A program made the position numbers and the translations under genes. A stretch of 6,223 nucleotides of DNA from Chitinophagaceae bacterium (GTDB lineage Bacteria > Bacteroidota > Bacteroidia > Chitinophagales > Chitinophagaceae): assembly GCA_025924755.1 (NCBI GenBank), contig JAICHT010000216.1, positions 1 to 6,223 of the forward strand, given 5' to 3'. The notes under the pieces were generated by a model that was not told where the DNA came from, searched no databases, and saw only the letters and a list, made by a program, of their open reading frames with translations. How positions within the stretch are numbered: the first letter of the stretch is position 1; each line of letters begins with the position of its first letter. Positions 1 through 4,861 of this stretch are shown here, one piece after another.

Positions 1-1
1 A

Positions 2-97
2 AATGATATTCCTGATCATACTTGGACAGCACAGGAAGTGGTACGTGCAAGTGCATTTTACATGCGTTTAAAAAAGGCACAGTTTTATTATAAGTAG
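2..97 (+). CDS. C-terminal end of an unidentified protein (partial)
   Basis: An open frame enters from the left edge and ends at TAG 95-97, giving 31 residues. They start NDIPDHTWTAQEV and finish with the basic, aromatic tail LKKAQFYYK. The stretch is too short to assign a family, and no catalytic motif is visible. The frame is believed to be coding because it is open from the edge, has a balanced composition and ends 71 bases before the CDF gene on the same strand. It may be transcribed with that gene, but nothing in the gap proves this. Confidence 0.5.
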   Translation, partial: NDIPDHTWTAQEVVRASAFYMRLKKAQFYYK

Positions 98-168
98 TAC
101 TAAGCATATGGGCCATCATGCAGTTGCAACCTATACTGGCAATTGCCGGAAAAACTTTGTTTTAAAAT

Positions 169-1080
169 ATGACGTCGAAAAATGTAACCATTTACAGTGC
201 ATTATTTGCCAACCTGATTATAGCTATTACTAAATTTATCGCAGCGGCAGTTACCGGCAGTTCAGCCATGTTATCGGAAGGTATTCATTCGGTGGTAGAT
301 ACCACTAATGAGTTGTTGCTGCTTTTGGGCATAAAAAAAAGTAAGCGCCCTGCTGATGAAGACCGGCCATTTGGATATGGAAAAGAATTGTATTTTTGGT
401 CGTTTGTAGTATCCATCCTCATTTTTGGAATAGGTGGCGGAATGTCATTCTATGAGGGAGTTATGCACCTGCAGCATCCAGTTCCTATTGAAAACCCCTT
501 ATGGAACTATATTGTGTTGGCAGTTGCTTTTGTGTTTGATGGCATATCATTTATCATTTCTGTAAAGGAGTTTAATAAGATCCGTGGTAATAATCCTTTT
601 TGGTCTACAGTAAGGCGGAGTAAAGACCCAACCATATTTGTGATATTATTTGAAAATGCAGCCGATGTATTAGGATTGCTTGTGGCATTTACAGGAGTTC
701 TATTAGGGCAATGGTTGCACAATCCATATGTAGACGGCATTGCTTCAATAGTCATTGGTGTGATATTAACTGCCGTATCCGTTTTACTCACGGTTGAAAG
801 CAGGAGTTTGCTGATTGGTGAAAGCGTTAATAAAACCAAATTACAAAAAGTGATTGCCTGCGCAGAGAAAGACCAGGATGTTCTCAAGGTACAGCGTTCC
901 CTATCTATGTACCTGTCTCCGGAAGAAGTGATATTAATATTAGTGACTCATTTTGAGGCCCACTTAAATACAGCCGCTATCAGCCATTCTATTGAAAGGA
1001 TCATCACTAATATTCAGCAGGAATTCCCGGATTTTAAACAAGTATATATTCAACCTGCAACTGAAGCGGAAATAAAATGA
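169..1080 (+). CDS. Cation diffusion facilitator (CDF) transporter, ZnT9-like
   Basis: This 303-residue inner-membrane protein most likely exports a divalent metal (Zn2+ is the usual CDF substrate) in exchange for protons. Hydrophobic segments lie at about residues 8-30, 32-53, 76-95, 112-132, 155-180 and 187-208, matching the six-helix CDF core. A cytoplasmic domain of about 90 residues follows, as in the family. The helix-2 motif SSAMLSEGIHSVVD gives H40 and D44. The helix-5 motif ILFENAADVLG gives E162 and D166, where many zinc CDFs have HxxxD or DxxxD. The loop DRPFGYGKELYFWSF (65-79) and the sequence SLLIGESV (213-220) resemble the SLC30A9/ZnT9 branch. The start is ATG 169, the first in-frame start after stop TAA 163-165. 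No strong ribosome binding site is visible, which is common in Bacteroidota. The family call is firm; metal specificity is not known. Confidence 0.93.
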   Translation: MTSKNVTIYSALFANLIIAITKFIAAAVTGSSAMLSEGIHSVVDTTNELLLLLGIKKSKRPADEDRPFGYGKELYFWSFVVSILIFGIGGGMSFYEGVMHLQHPVPIENPLWNYIVLAVAFVFDGISFIISVKEFNKIRGNNPFWSTVRRSKDPTIFVILFENAADVLGLLVAFTGVLLGQWLHNPYVDGIASIVIGVILTAVSVLLTVESRSLLIGESVNKTKLQKVIACAEKDQDVLKVQRSLSMYLSPEEVILILVTHFEAHLNTAAISHSIERIITNIQQEFPDFKQVYIQPATEAEIK

Positions 1081-1101
1081 ACGTATAATCCATATTGAGT
1101 T

Positions 1102-1383
1102 TTAGTTGGTAGGGTTGTTCATGATCTGCTGCGCAATGGTCTTTTTTAAATTGATGGCTTCCGTATTATCCGGGTTGAAAATTTCAAAAACCGGCCGGAT
1201 AAAATCAATAGGTTTATATACCATACTAAAATGTTCTCCCACCAACTCTCTAAGTTCAGGATCTTCAATAAATACGGAGTATACATTTATAAATTCCAGG
1301 GGAGCTGTGCTTAAATCAATAGTTTCCATTTTATAAGAAACAGAATGTCCTTTGCCCTTATACGGAACACGAATTGTAGTCAT
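1102..1383 (-). CDS. Hypothetical protein, 93 residues
   Basis: I do not recognise this protein. It starts MTTIRVPYKGKGHSVSYKM and is soluble, mixed alpha/beta in character and acidic in the middle (IEDPELRELVGEHF, about 39-52). It has no signal peptide or membrane segment. The C-terminal part (NLKKTIAQQIMNNPTN) looks like a short amphipathic helix. The minus strand was chosen over an overlapping plus-strand frame because its translation has a normal protein composition and begins after an A-rich leader. The plus frame is cysteine- and serine-rich with no recognisable pattern. The gene converges on the CDF gene with 21 bases between the stops and no terminator there. A role linked to metal transport cannot be claimed. 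Confidence 0.6.
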   Translation of the reverse strand: MTTIRVPYKGKGHSVSYKMETIDLSTAPLEFINVYSVFIEDPELRELVGEHFSMVYKPIDFIRPVFEIFNPDNTEAINLKKTIAQQIMNNPTN

Positions 1384-1462
1384 ACAAAAAATTAAAGAAA
1401 GAAAAACTTATGTATTTAAAAGATAAAACTCATACTGCTATTGAAGAGCAAGTGCATATGTA

Positions 1463-1487
1463 TGTTATGGTTTCAAAAACCATAATA
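1463..1487. repeat. Hairpin between two minus-strand genes
   Basis: TTATGGTTT (1465-1473) is the exact reverse complement of AAACCATAA (1477-1485), with a three-base loop CAA. A G-T pair and a further A-T pair extend the stem to 11 pairs. No T-run follows on either strand, so it is not a typical intrinsic terminator. It sits in the 137-base gap between the small membrane-peptide gene and the 93-residue gene, so it would lie in a read-through transcript or upstream of the latter's promoter. Its role is unknown. Confidence 0.5.
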
Positions 1488-1520
1488 CCAAAGTAAAATT
1501 GCTAATAACTGCTTTATGAA

Positions 1521-1649
1521 TTAGTAATTTAAAAGCTGGCCATCAGTATCAATCAAATGGCCACTGGTTACATTATCTCTGGATAAATAAAGAATTACGC
1601 CTGCAATGGCGATACCTGCTAAAGTGGCTGCCAATAATAAACTCTTCAT
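1521..1649 (-). CDS. Small membrane-anchored peptide, 42 residues
   Basis: A 42-residue frame runs from ATG (1649-1647) to TAA (1523-1521). It begins MKSLLLAATLAGIAIAGVIL, a hydrophobic segment rich in Ala, Gly, Leu and Ile. A charged switch YLSRDN (21-26) follows, then a polar tail TSGHLIDTDGQLLNY. The pattern fits a single-pass inner-membrane peptide; a non-lipid signal peptide is also possible. Short Bacteroidota proteins starting MKSLL with one glycine-rich membrane helix (YtxH-like) look similar from memory, but those usually have a longer helical tail, so this may be a short relative or a decayed copy. The leader is AT-rich and lacks a clear Shine-Dalgarno sequence or -7 element. Coding status is likely but unproven. 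Confidence 0.5.
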   Translation of the reverse strand: MKSLLLAATLAGIAIAGVILYLSRDNVTSGHLIDTDGQLLNY

Positions 1650-1818
1650 AAAATATAATTTATTTTTTCAGTTACTATAGAAGTTGCAATTCATGTACCA
1701 TATTTTTAATAGTCTGAATTTTATTTTATTAATGCTCGTGTAAACAACACCCTGATACAGAAAAAATAAGTTGTGTTTATTTTAGCTATTATGCCCCATG
1801 TGTGCTTCCAAATTTCAT

Positions 1819-1826
1819 TACTTTTG
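1819..1826 (+). promoter_or_regulatory. Bacteroidota -7 element for the CDGSH gene
   Basis: TACTTTTG matches the Bacteroidota housekeeping -7 consensus TAnnTTTG exactly. It predicts transcription starting at about 1831-1833 and a leader of about 13-15 bases before ATG 1846. No clear TTG -33 element is visible at the usual distance upstream. That position supports ATG 1846 rather than TTG 1840 as the translation start, because TTG 1840 would leave under ten bases of leader. Confidence 0.55.
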
Positions 1827-1845
1827 GCGCTTATAAAAATTGACA

Positions 1846-2073
1846 ATGGCCACAACAAAAGTAACGGTGAACAGCAATGGCTCTCTTAGGATCGAAGGCG
1901 ATTTTGAAATAGTAGATAAAATGGGAAATCAATATGACCTGGGAGGAAGAGAAGTAATATCTGTATGCCGCTGTGGGCTTTCTAAAAATAAACCCTTCTG
2001 CGATGGCTCTCATCGGGGCCACTTTGAACATGATGCGGTTGCGTTCAGCCTGCCGCCAAAAAAGCCCGTATAG
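1846..2073 (+). CDS. CDGSH iron-sulfur domain protein
   Basis: This 75-residue soluble protein has one CDGSH zinc-finger-like domain, which in the mitoNEET family binds a redox-active [2Fe-2S] cluster through three Cys and one His. The signature CRCGLSKNKPFCDGSH is complete, with ligands C41, C43, C52 and H56 and the conserved S46 and P50 spacing. The N-terminal half (KVTVNSNGSLRIEGDFEIVD) looks like beta strands that often precede this domain in bacterial members. There is no membrane anchor, unlike animal mitoNEET. ATG 1846 was chosen; an in-frame TTG two codons earlier would add only MT. The cellular role is likely electron transfer or iron-sulfur/redox sensing, but partners are unknown. 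The gene converges on the TMEM175 gene with 36 bases between them. Confidence 0.93.
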   Translation: MATTKVTVNSNGSLRIEGDFEIVDKMGNQYDLGGREVISVCRCGLSKNKPFCDGSHRGHFEHDAVAFSLPPKKPV

Positions 2074-2109
2074 TAGCTTTAACCCTAGCACCAGTTACAA
2101 ATAGTGAAT

Positions 2110-2724
2110 TTAAGGTTCTGCTTTTTGCAATTCACTTTCCATACAATGCTCCTGCACCAGCTTTTTTTCAATGCGATAATCGGGTATAAACCATATTGCT
2201 GCTACCAATGCTATTAAGCTTAAACTAACCCACGCATTTATAAAAGCAATCCCAATAGCACAAAAATAAATGACGGATGAAATTTTTCCCTTTCGGTCAT
2301 TGCCCAATGCAGCCGCTAGGGTAGATTTTTTACCATGAAGCCGGATAAGCAGGTGCGCTAAAATATAATAAGCAATACTGGCCATAAATAGTATCACGCC
2401 ATATAAAGCAACGGGACCGGTAGAAAAATGATTTTCTCCCATCCATCCTGTAGCAAATGGTATCAGCGATAGCCAGAAAAGCAGGTGAATATTGGCCCAT
2501 AGTACTTTCCCATCTACATGCTGCGAAGCATGTAGCATATGGTGATGATTGTTCCAGTAAATGCCAATATTAATAAAGCTGAGGATGTAGCTGATAAACA
2601 CCGGGAAAATGGGTTTTAGCGAGCTTAATTTATCACCATGAGGCACTTTCATCTCCAGCACCATAATGGTAATAATAATTGCCAGTACGCCATCGCTAAA
2701 AGCTTCCAGTCTTCCTTTTCCCAT
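2110..2724 (-). CDS. TMEM175 family (DUF1211) potassium-channel-like membrane protein
   Basis: This 204-residue protein has about six hydrophobic segments: near 12-27, 38-57, 74-93, 105-127, 149-165 and 167-181. That is the single six-helix repeat of bacterial TMEM175 channels, which assemble as tetramers and pass K+ through a pore lined by helix 1. The family hallmark RxxxFSDG is intact at R5-F9-S10-D11-G12. The run LAIIITIMVLEM after it would line the pore with the bulky hydrophobic gate residues typical of the family. A His-rich loop NNHHHMLHASQH (58-69) follows helix 2; an Asn-His-His core there is normal for the family. Length fits a full bacterial member. Ion selectivity is inferred from the family. 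A perfect hairpin (2514-2535) lies inside the coding sequence. Confidence 0.92.
   Translation of the reverse strand: MGKGRLEAFSDGVLAIIITIMVLEMKVPHGDKLSSLKPIFPVFISYILSFINIGIYWNNHHHMLHASQHVDGKVLWANIHLLFWLSLIPFATGWMGENHFSTGPVALYGVILFMASIAYYILAHLLIRLHGKKSTLAAALGNDRKGKISSVIYFCAIGIAFINAWVSLSLIALVAAIWFIPDYRIEKKLVQEHCMESELQKAEP
2514..2535. repeat. Perfect 9-base-pair hairpin inside the TMEM175 gene
   Basis: CTACATGCT (2514-2522) and AGCATGTAG (2527-2535) are exact reverse complements around the four-base loop GCGA (plus strand) or TCGC (minus strand, the mRNA sense). It covers codons for LHASQHV. A perfect stem of this length with a tetraloop stands out within a coding region but could be coincidence. 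Confidence 0.5.
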
Positions 2725-2770
2725 GAGCTTTGTTATATAAGTAAAATATTTTTGGATGGATATTGCTGGT

Positions 2771-2863
2771 CGCTAAAACAGTAGCGTACAAAGGGTATAT
2801 CTAAACTTAACAATGCTGCAGCAGCATCTATAATATAAGAATTTAAGTGGGTGCTCTTATATT
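2771..2863. repeat. Three inverted repeats between the YbjQ and TMEM175 genes
   Basis: The 132-base gap and the YbjQ gene end hold three exact inverted repeats. CGCTA/TAGCG is at 2771-2786 (6-base loop). ATGCTGC-A-GCAGCAT is at 2813-2827, almost a pure palindrome. AATATAAGA/TCTTATATT is at 2832-2863 (14-base loop) and overlaps the YbjQ stop codon. None is followed by a T-run on the minus strand, so none is a classic terminator for YbjQ. The last has six T bases after it on the plus strand, where no gene is known to end. They may be transcript-end structures, operators or chance. Confidence 0.35.
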
Positions 2864-3177
2864 TTTTCTACTACTACAGCCGTACCATAAGCCAGCACTT
2901 CCGTAATGCCTTGCATGACGTCGTTGGCATCATAACGCATATTAATTATCGCATTGGCGTTTTGCTCCTGAGCATGCTGCACCATCAAATCGTATGCATC
3001 TTTCCGGGTTCTTTCGCAGAGTTCTGTGTATATAGTAATATTGCCGCCTAACAGACTTTGCAATCCTCCGGCAATATTTCCAAGTATACTGCGCGAACGT
3101 ACTACGATGCCGCGTACCACACCCAGATGATTGGTAATGCGATAACCTTCTAGGCCGGTGCTGGTAGTAACCATCAT
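2857..3177 (-). CDS. YbjQ/UPF0145 family protein (putative heavy-metal-binding fold)
   Basis: This 106-residue soluble protein matches the YbjQ/DUF74 family, a small alpha/beta fold that forms pentamers and was named for a suspected metal-binding role that remains unproven. Family features in order are: the N-terminal strand TTSTGLEGYRITNHLGVVRG (4-23), the glycine-rich helix region NIAGGLQSLLGGN (34-46), the helix with ELCERTRKDAYDLM (52-65), NANAIINMRYD (73-83), and the closing strand AYGTAVVVEKI (96-106). Length is typical. Two ATGs stand side by side (3177 and 3174); the first was kept, although most relatives begin with one Met. It has its own -7 element upstream, so it is probably transcribed alone or with read-through into the TMEM175 gene 132 bases downstream. 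Confidence 0.9.
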   Translation of the reverse strand: MMVTTSTGLEGYRITNHLGVVRGIVVRSRSILGNIAGGLQSLLGGNITIYTELCERTRKDAYDLMVQHAQEQNANAIINMRYDANDVMQGITEVLAYGTAVVVEKI

Positions 3178-3201
3178 AATTTTTACTATTTAAGGCTTTC
3201 T

Positions 3202-3209
3202 CAAATATA
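3202..3209 (-). promoter_or_regulatory. Bacteroidota -7 element for the YbjQ gene
   Basis: Read on the minus strand the site is TATATTTG, an exact TAnnTTTG match. It would start transcription near 3195-3197, leaving a leader of about 20 bases before ATG 3177. No good -33 TTG is seen. The site is embedded in a 13-base sequence that recurs exactly at the promoter of the next minus-strand gene. Confidence 0.55.
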
Positions 3210-3270
3210 ATTATAATTCAGGAATGATGAGTAAGCTAAGGTTGCCTATCATCCGCTATTGGCATTTATT

Positions 3271-3579
3271 TTAGGCGGCAGGCTGTTTAGAAAGTCTATT
3301 AAAAGTATACACTTTTTTAAATGCGCCAATGCCTACGGTATACACTCCTTCTTTAAATTTATATTCGATTTGCTTAAAGAAAATCCAGTCGTGAATCACC
3401 ACAAATTTGCTGGTAATATTCATAAACTGGTCGTAATACATAGGCTTTTTAGGAGTCGGGGTTAAATTGCCCCACACTGATGTTACTGCACTTATGATAC
3501 AGGTTTTATCATCGGGTTTTGAAGCATAAGCAAAAAATAGGAATATAGCCAGCAGCGACAGGATTATAAACTTTTTCAT
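3271..3579 (-). CDS. Small exported protein, possibly DUF4359-like
   Basis: This 102-residue protein starts with a clear signal sequence, MKKFIILSLLAIFLFFAYAS: a basic end, then a long hydrophobic core, with cleavage plausible near residues 18-20. There is no lipobox Cys, so the mature part of about 80 residues would be periplasmic or held by an uncleaved anchor. The mature part has a lone Cys (C27), then FVVIHDWIFFKQIEYKF (about 59-75) and GVYTVGIGAFKKVYTF, a pattern of short beta strands. This arrangement, a signal peptide followed by a strand-rich end describing a 'VxDYxxFS'-type motif, recalls DUF4359, but the match is from memory and weak. Function is unknown. It has its own promoter-like site 34 bases upstream. 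Confidence 0.75.
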   Translation of the reverse strand: MKKFIILSLLAIFLFFAYASKPDDKTCIISAVTSVWGNLTPTPKKPMYYDQFMNITSKFVVIHDWIFFKQIEYKFKEGVYTVGIGAFKKVYTFNRLSKQPAA

Positions 3580-3613
3580 AATGATTTATTAAAACAATTG
3601 TTTGGTGGAAGCT

Positions 3614-3621
3614 CAAATATA
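3614..3621 (-). promoter_or_regulatory. Bacteroidota -7 element for the small exported protein gene
   Basis: On the minus strand this reads TATATTTG, an exact TAnnTTTG match, placing the transcript start near 3607-3609 and a leader of about 28 bases before ATG 3579. It lies inside the same 13-base sequence found at the YbjQ promoter. No clear -33 element is visible. Confidence 0.55.
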
Positions 3622-3656
3622 ATTTAAAAGAAGCGGACGTAAAATGGCGGAATGAT

Positions 3657-4130
3657 TTACCTGCTTAATTCGTTAATTTGTTTGATATAGTCAAACTTTA
3701 ATTCTTCATGCACACTTTCTGCAAGTATTCTTAATTTTTTAAGTTGCTGTTCATATAAATTTACCAGCGCTTTATTGTTAAAAGAAATATCGGCTGCTTT
3801 AAGCCTTTTACAAAAATGAAGCAGCATTTCCAGTTCCGATTCTTTTGTTCCGGTGTGCTTACTATATTTTGTAATGGCGCGGAGTATTTTACGCAGGCTT
3901 TTTTTGGTTAAATACCAGGTGGTTTTGGGCAGTTCTGTAAATGCTTCCTCTATTTCGGCCTTTACGCCTTCTACATAGGCGGTTTCATTGTGTGCTTCAA
4001 AAAGAAGATAGGTAAGTAGTTCTTTGTTTTCTTTTTTATACCGGGCCAGGCGCAGGCATAGCTCCAAAACTTTCTTCTGGGGCATTGCACTAAGCTCTTG
4101 TTTTAATTCACTGATACTTGCAGCTTTCAT
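3657..4130 (-). CDS. Conserved hypothetical helical protein, 157 residues
   Basis: The protein is almost entirely helical, rich in Lys, Glu and Leu, with no signal peptide or membrane segment. It starts MKAASISELKQELSAMPQK, followed by VLELCLRLARYKKENKELLTYLLFEA (20-45). A central basic stretch YLTKKSLRKILRAITKYSKH (73-92) follows, then a Leu-rich C-terminal helix NLYEQQLKKLRILAESVHEEL (123-143). I recall similar uncharacterised proteins widely in Bacteroidota, with the KKENKELLTYLLFEAH segment best conserved, but I know of no function. The basic helices could bind nucleic acid or a partner protein; this is inference. It follows the DUF1415 gene by 28 bases on the same strand, and AAGGA lies about 15 bases before its ATG, so it is probably the second gene of that operon. 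Confidence 0.85.
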   Translation of the reverse strand: MKAASISELKQELSAMPQKKVLELCLRLARYKKENKELLTYLLFEAHNETAYVEGVKAEIEEAFTELPKTTWYLTKKSLRKILRAITKYSKHTGTKESELEMLLHFCKRLKAADISFNNKALVNLYEQQLKKLRILAESVHEELKFDYIKQINELSR

Positions 4131-4158
4131 ATAGGTTACAACATTCCTTTTCTTTAAA

Positions 4159-4704
4159 TTACTCGAAACAGCTTTCCCGCAGGGCCTTCATATAGGCTTC
4201 GCCTTTTTTACGTGAAAAATCAATATTGCGTGCTGGTATTTGTTCCGGGTTTGGATAACGCAGCAATGCCTGCTCTACACTTTCTTCCCGCAGCAGTTGC
4301 AGCATTGGATATGCAGACCGGTTGGTATAGTTAGCCGCATCCGTACTGGAAGAGCCGGCAAAACAATATTGAGGGTGAAAACTGGCAACCTGGTATATGC
4401 CTTCGTAACCCTGGCGTTTTAATAATTTTTCAGCCAGGGAAATTACATCAAGGAAATTATGGAAATCGGCAAAAGCAGTCGGAAAAATCAGGAAACTCGT
4501 TTCAATAGCCGGATCTTTATCCAGCCGGAAACACTCATTTAAAAGGGCCTCAAGGCATATAGCAAGTTCCGGGCTGTTTTCAACTTCGTAATGGATGGTG
4601 TTATTCTTTACTTCCCTGGCTGCAAACGGACAAAAATTACAGCCTACCACCACATCGTTGATCCACTTTTTTGTCTGATTGATTATTTCATCCCGTGTAG
4701 CCAT
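4159..4704 (-). CDS. DUF1415 family protein
   Basis: This 181-residue cytoplasmic protein matches the DUF1415 family, conserved in many bacteria but without known biochemical activity. Landmarks are the N-terminal helix WINDVVVGCNFCPFA (14-28), FLIFPTAFADFHNFLD (71-86), the strongly conserved YQVASFHPQYCFAG (104-117), and NYTNRSAYPMLQLLREESV (125-143). The CPFA motif carries C25. A second Cys at residue 22 gives a CxxC here, where relatives as I remember them usually have a Leu (GLNLCPFA). H110, the D122-N125 region and R129 are other polar conserved candidates for an active or metal site. Length is normal. It heads the likely two-gene operon with the helical protein downstream and is divergent from the lipoprotein gene. 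No exact -7 element was found upstream. Confidence 0.9.
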   Translation of the reverse strand: MATRDEIINQTKKWINDVVVGCNFCPFAAREVKNNTIHYEVENSPELAICLEALLNECFRLDKDPAIETSFLIFPTAFADFHNFLDVISLAEKLLKRQGYEGIYQVASFHPQYCFAGSSSTDAANYTNRSAYPMLQLLREESVEQALLRYPNPEQIPARNIDFSRKKGEAYMKALRESCFE

Positions 4705-4846
4705 ATTAGTTTATTAACCGGATGAAGGTAAAAACAATATCGTTTGAAAAAGACATCCATATGCGGAGTAGCTGAAGGAGTCTAAAACCAAAACATTATT
4801 CTTTAAAAAGACTTTTAGGTATATATGGAAGAGAATGATTTTAGAA

Positions 4847-4854
4847 TATCTTTG
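4847..4854 (+). promoter_or_regulatory. Bacteroidota -7 element for the lipoprotein gene
   Basis: TATCTTTG is an exact TAnnTTTG match ending only seven bases before ATG 4862. Transcription would begin at about 4858-4862, giving a leaderless or nearly leaderless message. An upstream in-frame ATG at 4835 would lie before this promoter, so the site favours the start at 4862. No -33 TTG is visible at the usual distance. Confidence 0.5.
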
Positions 4855-4861
4855 CCGCCTT

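Noticed and set aside
153..160. AAACTTTG before the CDF gene as a -7 element
   Set aside because: The first position of the TA dinucleotide does not match, and no -33 element supports it.
507..887. 126-residue minus-strand open frame inside the CDF gene
   Set aside because: It is wholly antisense to a well-supported transporter gene and its translation is Ser/Thr/Asn-rich without any family pattern.
1106..1336. 76-residue plus-strand open frame opposite the 93-residue gene
   Set aside because: Its composition (Cys, Ser, Met rich) is less protein-like than the minus-strand frame and it has no visible start signals; some uncertainty remains.
1410..1496. 28-residue plus-strand frame beginning MYLKDKTHTAIEE
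   Set aside because: It is very short, has no promoter element, and its end is made by the hairpin at 1463-1487, so it is probably chance.
1840..1842. TTG as the start of the CDGSH gene
   Set aside because: ATG 1846 is only two codons later and leaves a more plausible leader after the -7 element at 1819-1826.
1831..2091. 86-residue minus-strand frame over the CDGSH gene
   Set aside because: It is antisense to an intact CDGSH signature with complete iron-sulfur ligands, which settles the coding strand.
2789..2797. TACCCTTTG on the minus strand as a promoter for the TMEM175 gene
   Set aside because: The spacer between TA and TTTG is three bases rather than two, so it is not a proper TAnnTTTG match.
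4240..4422. 60-residue plus-strand frame inside the DUF1415 gene
   Set aside because: It is antisense to strongly conserved DUF1415 motifs and has no recognisable sequence.
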